DNA of 30,443 nucleotides from JBOGEB01 sp050743125. Lineage in GTDB: Bacteria > Actinomycetota > Nitriliruptoria > Euzebyales > Egibacteraceae. The position numbers and the translations under genes were made by a program. Of the stretch, positions 1 to 6,618 are shown one piece after another. The DNA is taken from the NCBI GenBank assembly GCA_050743125.1, contig JBOGEB010000029.1, positions 1 through 30,443 of the forward strand, given 5' to 3'. Each line of letters begins with the position of its first letter. Within the stretch, counting starts at the first letter, position 1. The notes under the pieces are model-generated. The model worked only from the letters and a program-made list of their open reading frames with translations, was not told the origin of the DNA and did not search any database.

Positions 1-1
1 T

Positions 2-127
2 GGCGCGGTCGACTTGTTCATTGGCGGCTGGAACGGGCGGTGTGCGCCGTTCAAGTGGACCAAGACCGCCGAGGAGATCCTGTCCCGCACAAAAATGGCC
101 CAAAAGACTTCAGCGACTGAACACTAG
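2..127 (+). CDS. IS630-family transposase, C-terminal fragment (5' end outside window)
   Basis: The reading frame is open from the left edge to a TAG at 125-127 and encodes about 41 residues. The segment FIGGWNGRCAPFKWTKTAEE followed by a short basic tail resembles the C-terminus of IS630-type DDE transposases, where a helix with W-N-x-R-x-x-P-F-x-W-T-K precedes the end of the protein. Whether the rest is intact cannot be seen, because the window starts inside the gene. No inverted repeat of the element is obvious in the first bases after the stop. A separate broken IS630-type gene lies at 10085-10912. The family call rests on recalled motif resemblance and is fairly secure; whether the gene works is unknown. 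Confidence 0.7.
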   Translation, partial: GAVDLFIGGWNGRCAPFKWTKTAEEILSRTKMAQKTSATEH

Positions 128-320
128 AAAGAAGCTAGACCGCTCATGCCGGCAACCCTCTATCTGTCCTTCATGGCATTAGGCAGGCTGCAACTCGCCA
201 GGGGCGGCACTCACACTCATGCCCTGGAGAAGCCACGCCTCCACCACATAATCCATGCCTTCCAGCCTTTGCTTACGCCATCATCATGCTGGGTAAGCTG
301 ACCAAGATGGCATAGACCCG

Positions 321-677
321 CTATCGGTGGAGCAACCCACTCAAATGCCGCTCCTGAGGAGCACGTGCACGGGGAGCGCGTACCCGCGGAACTCCTAAGT
401 CACTATTGCAGGACGCGAGCGCGAGGTTAACGTTGATGAGGGGGGAGCCTTCTTGATCGCACCCTCCGTCGCTGGGACCATCGCCGCCGTTGGCCGGCGG
501 GACGACCACGATGGCTTGCTGCTGGCCGCCAGCGGCACCCCCGCCGCCGCCTCCGGCGCTACTGCTGCTGCTACTGCTGCCGCTGCTTCCAGAACCGCTG
601 TCGGCCAACGCGGGCAGTGCCAGCACCGTCACGCCGACAATGGCCACTACCAGGGCCGTGAGCCTCCGCTTTCTCAT
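321..677 (-). CDS. Small secreted Ser/Gly-rich protein, array copy 1 (extended C-terminus)
   Basis: The start is the ATG at 677, preceded by GGGGAG at a good distance and shared by all four copies; an in-frame ATG further upstream is not conserved. The product is about 118 residues. It has a basic n-region (MRKRR), a hydrophobic core and a likely signal-peptidase site after LPALA near residue 25. Then follow a Ser/Gly low-complexity stretch, the conserved GGQQQAIVVVPP segment and a Cys-containing end. In the other copies the protein stops right after SCN. Here a small sequence change after the SCN codons gives SCNSDLG and a further run of about 25 residues rich in Arg and Pro, so the tail is probably read-through into former non-coding DNA. 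I recognise no named family. Function is unknown; the protein is probably exported and may form one disulfide. Confidence 0.7.
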   Translation of the reverse strand: MRKRRLTALVVAIVGVTVLALPALADSGSGSSGSSSSSSSAGGGGGGAAGGQQQAIVVVPPANGGDGPSDGGCDQEGSPLINVNLALASCNSDLGVPRVRAPRARAPQERHLSGLLHR

Positions 678-693
678 GATGCTCCCCTTATTC

Positions 694-807
694 GCTGCCC
701 GTGGGCTACCTGAGTCCCGCTGCACCTTGGCGGCAGGGAGAGGTCCCAAGGCTGCCCGTGGGCTACCTGAGTCCCGCTGCACCTTAGCGGCAGGGAGAGG
801 TCCCAAG
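694..807. repeat. 57-bp direct tandem repeat upstream of array copy 1
   Basis: Positions 694-750 and 751-807 are two copies of a 57-bp unit with a single G/A difference. The unit is the leader region that occurs once upstream of the other array genes (GAGTCCCGCTGCACC followed by a GGCAGGGAGAGGTCCCAAG segment). Copy 1 therefore has a duplicated 5' leader, lengthening the distance from the presumed promoter to the start codon. Confidence 0.9.
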
Positions 808-980
808 TCCGACTGGAGTAGCCTAAACCTGACCAGCCCACAAGTCGTGGACACCCTCACAATCAAGGAGGTGGGATGACCGATAGGCGCTTGAAGCGTT
901 TCGACCCGGATCATCTGCCGCTGCGCTGCCAGTCGAGGCCGAGCTTACTCGTTCACTAAAACGATCTTCTGGCCTAGGCA

Positions 981-1016
981 TTCCGTAGAGGCCCGCCGCA
1001 GCGGGCCTCTACGGAA
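981..1016 (-). terminator. Perfect 16-bp hairpin after array copy 2
   Basis: Two 16-nt arms (981-996 and 1001-1016) are perfectly complementary around a 4-nt loop. The hairpin lies 34 bp beyond the stop of array copy 2, in its direction of transcription. There is no clear U-tract, so it may be a GC-rich actinobacterial terminator or a stabilising 3' structure. Related hairpins follow copies 3 and 4. Confidence 0.65.
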
Positions 1017-1049
1017 GCGAACCATTCCTGCAGCTACTGACTATTCGCC

Positions 1050-1337
1050 TTAGTTGCAGGATACGAGCGGGACGTTGAGGTCGAGGACGCTGACGCCGCC
1101 ACCACTTTCACGGTCGCACCCTCCGTCGCTGGCACCGTTGCCGCCGCCGTTGGCCGGTGGAATGACCACGATGGCTTGCTGCTGGCCGCCAGCGGCACCC
1201 CCGCCGCCGCCTCCGGCGCTACTGCTGCTGCTACTGCTGCCGCTGCTTCCAGAACCGCTGTCGGCCAACGCGGGCAGTGCCAGCACCGTCACGCCGACAA
1301 TGGCCACTACCAGGGCCGTGAGCCTCCGCTTTCTCAT
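1050..1337 (-). CDS. Small secreted Ser/Gly-rich protein, array copy 2
   Basis: The gene encodes 95 residues from the ATG at 1337, which has a GGGAG ribosome-binding site just upstream. Layout: a signal peptide of about 25 residues ending LPALA, a poly-Ser run, a poly-Gly run, GGQQQAIVVIPP, a Gly/Asn linker, GGCD, then a short hydrophobic strand-like segment (SVLDLNVPLVSCN) as the exact C-terminus. The two cysteines could pair after export. The N-terminal 183 bp are identical in sequence to copy 1, while the 3' third differs strongly. The alternating hydrophobic ending before a Cys-Asn pair recalls secreted beta-rich surface proteins such as chaplins, but there is no full chaplin domain and the likeness is weak. 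Function unknown. Confidence 0.8.
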   Translation of the reverse strand: MRKRRLTALVVAIVGVTVLALPALADSGSGSSGSSSSSSSAGGGGGGAAGGQQQAIVVIPPANGGGNGASDGGCDRESGGGVSVLDLNVPLVSCN

Positions 1338-1612
1338 GATGCTCCCTCAATTCTTTACTCATGGGTTACCGAGTCCCGCTGCACCTTAAGCGGCAGGGAG
1401 AGGTCCCAAGTTACGTGGTCACGCCTAATCTCATCAGCCCGCAAGTCATAGGACCCTTTAAACAATATCAAGGGATGGGATGACCGCTAGACGCTTGAAG
1501 TTTTCGACCGCAGCCATCTACCGCACGTTCCGGTTGAGCTGTTCACGGCTTACCAGGAGCAGGCGAGCTGTTCGCTCACAGCGACCGTCTGCTATGCGGT
1601 GCTGACTAGGCC

Positions 1613-1648
1613 TTCCGCAGAGGCCCACCGAAGCGGACCTCTGCGGAA
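1613..1648 (-). terminator. GC-rich hairpin after array copy 3
   Basis: Arms 1613-1628 and 1633-1648 pair over 16 positions, with two positions that form G-U or mismatched pairs, around a CGAA loop. It lies 37 bp past the stop of copy 3. It is clearly homologous to the hairpin after copy 2: the stem sequence has drifted while pairing is largely kept. Confidence 0.6.
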
Positions 1649-1685
1649 GCGGACCTTCCTGCGGCTGCTGGACTAGTACGAGCCC

Positions 1686-1973
1686 TTAGTTGCAGGATGC
1701 GACCGGGATGTTGATGTTGAGGACGCTGAGGCCTCCACCACTCTCGTAGTCGCATCCTCCGTCGCTGGCCTCGTCGTCGTCGCTGCCATCGGTCGGTGGA
1801 ACGACCACGATGGCTTGCTGCTGGCCACCAGTGCCGCCACCGCCACCGCCGCCGGCGCTGCTGCTGCTACTGCTGCTACTGCCGCTTGAGCCACTGCTGG
1901 CCAACGCGGGCAGTGCCAGCACCGTCACGCCGACGATGGCCACTACCAGGGCCGTGAGCCTCCGCTTTCTCAT
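1686..1973 (-). CDS. Small secreted Ser/Gly-rich protein, array copy 3
   Basis: The product has 95 residues from the ATG at 1973, with GGGGAG upstream. It has the same layout as copy 2: MRKRRLTALVVAIVG signal peptide, cleavage likely after LPALA, Ser-rich then Gly-rich linker, GGQQQAIVVVPP, an acidic Asp-rich linker (DGSDDDEASDGG), CDYESGGG, and the ending NINIPVASCN. The acidic linker is also present in copy 4 but not in copies 1 and 2, which splits the array into two pairs. A 57-residue upstream extension of the frame is possible, but the shared start and ribosome-binding site argue against it. Function unknown; predicted secreted. Confidence 0.8.
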   Translation of the reverse strand: MRKRRLTALVVAIVGVTVLALPALASSGSSGSSSSSSSSAGGGGGGGTGGQQQAIVVVPPTDGSDDDEASDGGCDYESGGGLSVLNINIPVASCN

Positions 1974-2061
1974 GATGCTCCCCTCATTTCGATGCTGATG
2001 GGTTACCCAAGCCCGCTCGCCCTCTGACATAAGGGGGCGAAAACGGGGGTCATAACTGCGT

Positions 2062-2089
2062 AGACTAGCCTAATCTAACCAGCCCGCAA
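2062..2089 (-). promoter_or_regulatory. Possible promoter of array copy 3, conserved across the array
   Basis: On the minus strand TTGCGG (2089-2084) and TAGTCT (2067-2062) are 16 bp apart, inside a block conserved upstream of every copy (near 820-842, 1421-1444 and 2696-2716). Copy 4 loses the outer half at the array boundary near 2716. Conservation is directly visible; the promoter assignment is inferred. Confidence 0.35.
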
Positions 2090-2260
2090 GTCGTAGACAG
2101 GCCCTCACAATGTGAATGGCATGGGCTGACTGAATAGACGCTTGAAGTGCCTGGAACCGCAGCCATCTACCGCTGCGTTCCGCTCGAGCCAGTCATGGCT
2201 GCCAGGTGAGCTGTCCGCTTATAGGGACCGTCTACTGCCATCCTGGTGCTGACTAGGCCC

Positions 2261-2295
2261 TTCCGCAGAGACCCCACAAGCGGGCCTCTGCGGCA
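2261..2295 (-). terminator. GC-rich hairpin after array copy 4
   Basis: An imperfect inverted repeat (CCGCAGAG with neighbouring bases against CCTCTGCGG) lies about 30 bp past the stop of copy 4. It is homologous to the hairpins behind copies 2 and 3, which supports a shared cassette structure. The stem is shorter and less perfect than the other two. Confidence 0.5.
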
Positions 2296-2322
2296 GTTGC
2301 TGGACTAGATGTCTCGAAGCCC

Positions 2323-2616
2323 TTAGTTGCAGGATCCGATGGGGATGTTGATGTCGAGGATGCTGATGCCACCACCGTTCTCGTAGTCGCACCCTCCGTC
2401 ACTGGCCTCGTCGTCGCCGCCGTCGTCGCCCGGTGGGACAACCACGACAGCTTGCTGCTGGCCGCCGCCACCGGCGCCGCCGCCGCCGCTGCTACTGCTG
2501 CTGCTACTGCTGCTACTGCTGCCGCTTGAGCCGCTGCTGGCCAACGCGGGCAGTGCCGCCAGCACCGTCGCGCCGACGATGGCCGCCACCAGGGCTGCGA
2601 GCCTCCGCTTTCTCAT
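2323..2616 (-). CDS. Small secreted Ser/Gly-rich protein, array copy 4
   Basis: The product has 97 residues from the ATG at 2616, with GGGGAG upstream. It is the most diverged member: the signal peptide reads MRKRRLAALVAAIVG and has an extra Ala before the cleavage region, the Ser run is longest, and the conserved core is GGQQQAVVVVPP. The acidic DDGGDDEASDGG linker leads into CDYENGGG and the terminal strand-like segment ISILDINIPIGSCN. The upstream conserved block is cut at 2716, so expression may differ from the other copies. The poly-Ser part is encoded by AGC/AGT repeats, which are prone to length change. Function unknown; predicted secreted. Confidence 0.8.
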   Translation of the reverse strand: MRKRRLAALVAAIVGATVLAALPALASSGSSGSSSSSSSSSSSGGGGAGGGGQQQAVVVVPPGDDGGDDEASDGGCDYENGGGISILDINIPIGSCN

Positions 2617-2812
2617 GATGCTCCCCTCTCGATGCTCATGGGTTACTGAGCCCCGCTGCACCTTGGCGGCAGCGGAAGGTCCCAATTGCGCGGACTAGCC
2701 TAATCTAGTCAGCCCGCCGGTACCAACTTTTCTGGTTGGTCCTGTCTGTCATCGGTCGAGCTGCTGGGGGACACCGCCACAGCGCCGTGTCATGAGTGCG
2801 GGGTGGCGGCCC

Positions 2813-2864
2813 GGTCGCGCGACCCGCCGGGATGCGCTGGTCGCGCGACCCGCCGGGATGCGCT
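2813..2864. repeat. Two tandem copies of a 26-bp unit
   Basis: Positions 2813-2838 and 2839-2864 are identical 26-bp units, followed by a partial third (GGTCGCGA). The unit contains the palindromic GGTCGCGCGACC. It sits just before the recognisable start of the ISL3-type remnant and may be a duplication made during its decay. Confidence 0.85.
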
Positions 2865-2870
2865 GGTCGC

Positions 2871-3160
2871 GATGTCCACGCGTTCGGACAGTGGACGCGG
2901 CTGCGCGTGCGCAAGCGAGTCTGGCGCTGCCACGAGCCGGTGTCTGGGAGGCAGACCAGGAATGAGCAACACCCGGACCGTGCGCAGGGCGGTGCTGACC
3001 GAGCGTGCCTGCCGGCATCGCCAAGGACGGCAGGCACGGCGGTCGCGAGCGATCTGGTTGGTCTGGTGCCGCGATGCGCGCCGTCTACGACCACAGCAGG
3101 CCGCTGGTTGACGATCCACACGACCCCCTCGCCCCGGTCGCGCGGACTCCTCGGTCACGT
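2871..3160 (+). pseudogene. ISL3-family transposase remnant, frameshifted
   Basis: Pieces resembling the N-terminal third of ISL3 transposases appear in order but in three different plus-strand frames. First comes DVHAFGQWTRLRVRKRVWRC (from 2871), matching the region after the zinc finger. A piece with VRRAVLTERACR near 2970-3010 follows, then AVYDHSRPLVDDPHDP near 3075-3125, matching the end of the helix-turn-helix region. At least two frameshifts separate them, and the catalytic domain is not recognisable downstream. The gene cannot make a working transposase. The family assignment is from recalled motif patterns of ISL3 proteins. Confidence 0.6.
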
Positions 3161-3639
3161 CGATCTGTTATGGGTAATGAGCAATCCGGACAGGCACGGC
3201 GTCCTTCTCCAGCGCGTTGGCACCCCCGTCGCACACTGCGGCTCCGATCGCCTCAAGTGCGTGTTCCGCAGCGGGCAGACGCGACCCGACGTGCTGCCAG
3301 GAAGTGAAACGGGTCTTCTCACAGCCGTGGGCCTCGGGCTTGTCCGGCAGGGTCGAGCATCCTGCGTTCGCCAGCTGAAGCAGCTCCCGGTCTGACCTGC
3401 CCACAGGTCGGCTGCGCGCGCCGCGCGGCAACGGGCAGGGGACGTCCCTGGCGTCCACCTCGCCGCGAATAGGCCCTGACCAGGGTCTTCGACGGCGGCC
3501 CCGTCGAAGGCGCGGCCGGCTCGAAACTCATGGCGCAGCGCAGCAGCGCCATCGTCCTCCCGTGACCCCTGCCCGGCGATGAACCCCCGGACAGCCCAGG
3601 AAGGTCGTCCCGCCCGAGGTCACCGCAGTCTGCTGCGCA
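3161..3639. other. Degenerate stretch without a recognisable gene
   Basis: This 479-bp interval lies between the ISL3 remnant and the first 181-bp MITE-like element. Several overlapping frames are open on both strands, as expected in GC-rich DNA, but none has a convincing start, domain or motif. Minus-strand frames contain short plausible runs (for example LPAAEHALEAIGAAV) that are interrupted. It is probably decayed insertion-sequence or gene debris. Confidence 0.5.
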
Positions 3640-3820
3640 CTTAGTACCCCGCGGCATAAATACGCTGGCATTCGAGCGACCCTGCATCCACGCTCGCCCG
3701 TTGCGCCTCGCTTCCTCATTTGTCGCCCGGCCGGGTATGCGCGCTCGGCGCGCCTTGCGAGCGCGGCGCAGGGCCGCTCTCGGTGCGTCACCGCAACGCA
3801 CCGCCCGGCGGAGCACTTAG
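3640..3820. mobile_element. MITE-like element family 1, copy 1 (181 bp)
   Basis: This 181-bp segment is nearly the same as 10914-11095, with scattered substitutions and small indels. Its ends are imperfect inverted repeats, CTTAGTACCCCGC on the left and the complement of GCGGAGCACTTAG on the right. The interior is rich in self-complementary runs such as GCGCGCTCGGCGCGCC, and it encodes no transposase. Size, terminal repeats and dispersed copies fit a non-autonomous miniature element. The identical GCACTTAGT at both ends of this copy could be a target duplication or chance. Confidence 0.75.
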
Positions 3821-4192
3821 TCGGTCGGTGACGTGGATCTGAAGGCGGTCCCCAAACCGGGCGCGGTAGCACTCCGCGAAGTCGTCGGCGGGGTAGCGCC
3901 TGAAGAACATGGAGGACGCCGTAGATTGGCTGCGGGTCTCCTTCATCGCGCCGTCGCGCATCCGGCAGACGACGAGGTCGCCCGCGTCCATGGAGGATGG
4001 GTGTGACGAGGATGCCCAACGGCTGAGGGCCGCTTGCGCCGCGTCGGCAGGGGTGTCGTGGGTACGCATTTCGACCGTCCGCGCTGGCTGTCCGAGCCGC
4101 AGCGTCCTCTGACCAGTAGCACGCGGAGGATCCGGTGGCGCCGTAGCGAGTGCCTTGAGCAGCGACAGAGCACCGTCGTGCGTCCCTTCATC
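3788..4192 (-). pseudogene. Unknown gene fragment, 3' end replaced by MITE-like element
   Basis: A minus-strand frame with good codon bias includes GALSLLKALATAPPD near 4150, then RTHDTPADAAQAALSRWASS, and ends FAECYRARFGDRLQIHVTDRL at the edge of the element at 3820. The last ten residues and the TGA at 3788-3790 come from the element. The original C-terminus is therefore gone, or the insertion fell near it. The frame stays open upstream to 4405, but no start with a ribosome-binding site is clear, so the right-hand boundary given is arbitrary. No family is recognised. It may be a relic rather than an active gene. Confidence 0.35.
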
Positions 4193-4530
4193 CGGGTTTC
4201 CCCTCGACCCCTGGCCATCGGGATCCCTCGATCCGCTGTTCGGCACAGGCGACCATCGCCTAGGAATAGCGAATCGAGTGCGACGAGAGGACGATGCGTC
4301 TGCCCCTCGACCCCGTCGGCGCATATGAGCGCACGTGCCTCGGTGGCTGTCACCTGCTACATGCGCACCCGTCCACCGACGCCCGGAACGCAGCGAGAAC
4401 CACACCGTGGTGGAATCAGCGAATTGCCCGGCAGATCAACGGCCCATCCATGCGAGGATAGGTGGACGGTGGAGCACACCTGAATTTTTGCGAGATCAGC
4501 AAAACAGCGCCGTGGAGGACGCACAGGCAC

Positions 4531-4923
4531 GTGAATAACAGCGACAGGGTAGTCATCAAGGTGCCGCCGACAGCGGCGCATCTCGCAGCGCTCCGGACCG
4601 CTGTGGGGGGGGTTGCGGCACGCGATCAGTTCACCCTCGACCAGATCGGCGACCTCAGGCTGGCGGTGGAGGAGGCCGCGGCCCAACTTCTCCGTCGCGT
4701 CCCCAGGGGCCCGATCGAGATGACCGTCTTCCCGACGTCCTCGGGACTCGAAATCCGGCTCGCGGCCCAAGTCGACGTCCCCGGGGAGGTGATCGACGAG
4801 TCGCCGCTCTCGTGGGTGATCCTTCGGGCGCTCGCCGACGACGTGCGCGTCGAATCGCAACAGTCCACCACTACGGTGGCGCTCTCCAAACGTCGACTGC
4901 TGATTGCGCAGGACTCAGAGTGA
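4531..4923 (+). CDS. RsbW-like anti-sigma factor (GHKL ATPase fold)
   Basis: The GTG at 4531 is chosen as start because GGAGG lies at 4514-4518 and the conserved fold begins right after it. An upstream ATG at 4462 would add a poorly coding stretch. The 130-residue product has the layout of serine-kinase anti-sigma factors: RVVIKVPPTAAHLAALRTAV, then FTLDQIGDLRLAVEEAAAQL, then a C-terminal half beginning PRGPIEMTVFPTS. In RsbW and SpoIIAB the helix after LAVDEA carries an Asn that binds Mg-ATP. Here the matching residue looks to be Gln (EEAAAQLL), and no clear G-box follows, so kinase activity may be weak or absent. The stop overlaps the start of the sigma gene by four bases (GTGA), indicating translational coupling and a partner-switch pair. 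Confidence 0.8.
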   Translation: MNNSDRVVIKVPPTAAHLAALRTAVGGVAARDQFTLDQIGDLRLAVEEAAAQLLRRVPRGPIEMTVFPTSSGLEIRLAAQVDVPGEVIDESPLSWVILRALADDVRVESQQSTTTVALSKRRLLIAQDSE

Positions 4924-5678
4924 CCCGAGCCTACACGCGCGAGGACACCAAGGAACTGTTCGCAAGGCTCGCAGAAACCGGCGACCCCGAGTGCCGAGAC
5001 GCGCTCGCGACCCTTCACCTGCCGCTCGTCGAGTACCTCGCGAAGCGCTTCAAGGACCGTGGCGAGCCGCTCGACGATCTCATCCAGGTCGGCTCGGTCG
5101 GGCTGCTGAAGGCGATCGACCGCTTCGACCTCAGCCGGGGCGTGGAGTTCTCGACGTATGCGACGCCGACGATCGTCGGTGAAATCAAGCGGTACTTTCG
5201 CGACAAGGGCTGGGCGATCCGCGTGCCCCGCCGGCTCCAGGAGCTGTCGCTGCGGCTGACCAAGGTCGTCGCACAACTCACCCAGGATCTTGGCCGGGCC
5301 CCGACCGTAAACGAGATGGCCCGGTACGCCAGCGTGTCCGAGGAGGAGGTGCTCGAGGCCCTGGAGTCTGGGCAGGCATACTCGACCATGTCACTCGACG
5401 CGCCATCCGGGGACGAGGATGACGCGCCGACGCGGCTGGATCGGATCGGCGGAGAGGACCTGAGGTTGGACAACCTCGAGCACTTCGCCTCGCTCGCCCC
5501 GCTGATCCAGCAGTTGCCCGAGCGAGAGCGGGCTATCCTCTACCTCCGCTTCTTCGGGGGGAAGACCCAGTCGCAGATCGCCGAGCAAGTCGGCATCAGC
5601 CAGATGCACGTCTCGCGCCTGCTCGGGCGCATCCTGAGCTTCCTGCGGGAGAGCATTCAGGGCGAGGCCCGATGCTGA
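4920..5678 (+). CDS. SigF/SigB-family alternative sigma factor
   Basis: This sigma-70 protein of 252 residues starts at the GTG at 4920, overlapping the anti-sigma stop. Region 2 is clear: LPLVEYLAKRFKDRGEPLDD, DLIQVGSVGLLKAIDRFD and RGVEFSTYATPTIVGEIKRY. Region 3 follows (RVPRRLQELSLRLTKVVAQL, then LGRAPTVNEMA). Region 4 has LPERERAILYLRFFGGKTQS and a helix-turn-helix reading IAEQVGISQMHVSRLLGR. Length and lack of region 1.1 match general-stress or developmental group 3 sigmas (SigB, SigF, WhiG-like). It most likely directs RNA polymerase to stress promoters when released by the product of 4531-4923. No anti-anti-sigma gene is adjacent. Which regulon it controls cannot be read from the window. 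Confidence 0.92.
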   Translation: MTRAYTREDTKELFARLAETGDPECRDALATLHLPLVEYLAKRFKDRGEPLDDLIQVGSVGLLKAIDRFDLSRGVEFSTYATPTIVGEIKRYFRDKGWAIRVPRRLQELSLRLTKVVAQLTQDLGRAPTVNEMARYASVSEEEVLEALESGQAYSTMSLDAPSGDEDDAPTRLDRIGGEDLRLDNLEHFASLAPLIQQLPERERAILYLRFFGGKTQSQIAEQVGISQMHVSRLLGRILSFLRESIQGEARC

Positions 5679-5697
5679 TCCCCCCTCTGCGCTCCTC

Positions 5698-6618
5698 TTG
5701 ACAGGACGCGGCGTGCGTGCCCTGCTGGTCTACAACCCCCTCGCGACAGTGACCACGGCCGCAGTGGCTGACATCGTCACCAAAGCCCTGGCGGTCGACC
5801 TGAGGCTGGATGCCGAGGCGACGCAACGACGGGGCCACGCGAGCGAACTCGCTGCTAGGGCGGCAAACAACGGCTACGAGATCGTGATCGCCTTGGGTGG
5901 AGACGGCACGGTGAACGAGGCGATGCAGGGCGTGGCCGGCACACAGGTGCGGCTCGCGATCATCCCGGGCGGGTCCACTAACGTCCTCGCCCGTACCCTC
6001 GGACTGCCGAACGACCCAATCAAGGCCGCCTCGGTCGTGCTCCGGAAACTGCGTGAGCGCAAGGATCGCCGGATCAACCTCGGAGTCGCGAACGACCGGT
6101 ACTTCGGGTTTTGCGCTGGCTGGGGCTACGACGCGCTGGTCGTGCGACTGGTCGAGCAGCGACCGCGCATGAAGCGGGCCGTCCGGCAGGCGGCCTTCCT
6201 GTGGTGCGGCCTTCTCGCCTTGCTCCGCAGCCGCAATGACCGCGTCACGATCGCGCTCGAGGCGGAGAATACGCCGACCCAGGAAGCACTCCGCGCGATC
6301 GTCTGCGGTAACAGCAACCCGTATACCTTCCTGGGGCCGGTGCCAGCCCGGATGTGCCCGCAGGCGAACCTGGAGCTCGGCCTCGACGTGACCGGGCTGA
6401 CGACCCTTGGCTACCTCGCCATTGCTAGGGTCATGGTCCGGACGCTCACAGGCGACCAGGTCGGCCAGCTAGGTCATGTGCGGCTATGGCACGACCACCG
6501 ATCGTACGAGGCGCAGGCGAACGGGCCCCTCCACCTCCACGTCGATGGGGAACCCATGGGCGAGACCAACCACCTCAGCCTGCGATCGGCGCCGAGGGCG
6601 TTGTCAGTGATCGCGTAG
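5698..6618 (+). CDS. Diacylglycerol kinase-like lipid kinase (DagK/YegS superfamily)
   Basis: The frame gives 306 residues from a TTG at 5698; an in-frame GTG at 5713 is an alternative and neither has a strong ribosome-binding site. The diacylglycerol-kinase catalytic domain is plain: LVYNP near residue 10, IALGGDGTVNEAMQGVAGT around 64-82, and IIPGGSTNVLARTLGLP. The family phosphorylates lipids such as diacylglycerol or transfers phosphate in related lipid pathways at the membrane inner face; the exact substrate is unknown. The C-terminal half is the usual beta-rich substrate domain, ending with HVDGEPMGE. It lies 19 bp after the sigma gene, so it may be co-transcribed. Its 3' end overlaps the convergent phosphodiesterase gene by 15 bp. 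Confidence 0.88.
   Translation: MTGRGVRALLVYNPLATVTTAAVADIVTKALAVDLRLDAEATQRRGHASELAARAANNGYEIVIALGGDGTVNEAMQGVAGTQVRLAIIPGGSTNVLARTLGLPNDPIKAASVVLRKLRERKDRRINLGVANDRYFGFCAGWGYDALVVRLVEQRPRMKRAVRQAAFLWCGLLALLRSRNDRVTIALEAENTPTQEALRAIVCGNSNPYTFLGPVPARMCPQANLELGLDVTGLTTLGYLAIARVMVRTLTGDQVGQLGHVRLWHDHRSYEAQANGPLHLHVDGEPMGETNHLSLRSAPRALSVIA

Larger units (their letters stand above)
321..2716 (-). repeat. Four-copy tandem array of secreted-protein gene cassettes
   Basis: Four paralogous cassettes lie head to tail on the minus strand, with start codons at 677, 1337, 1973 and 2616 (periods 660, 636 and 643 bp). Each cassette has a conserved upstream block around AGCCCGCAAGTCGTAG (read on the plus strand), a GGGGAG ribosome-binding site and a signal-peptide gene; copies 2 to 4 also have a GC-rich hairpin after the stop. 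Conservation upstream of copy 4 stops near 2716, where unrelated sequence joining an ISL3 remnant begins. The array therefore ends at a mobile-DNA boundary. Spacer sequence between cassettes is recognisably related but clearly diverged. Confidence 0.85.

Noticed and set aside
453..879. Plus-strand frames with Ala/Leu/Pro runs across the array genes
   Set aside because: They are the complement of Ser/Gly repeats in the signal-peptide genes and have no ribosome-binding site; the minus-strand frames are conserved in all four copies.
2433..2618. Cys-rich plus-strand frame (runs of Cys and Tyr)
   Set aside because: It is the antisense of AGC/AGT serine repeats of array copy 4 and not a metallothionein-like protein.
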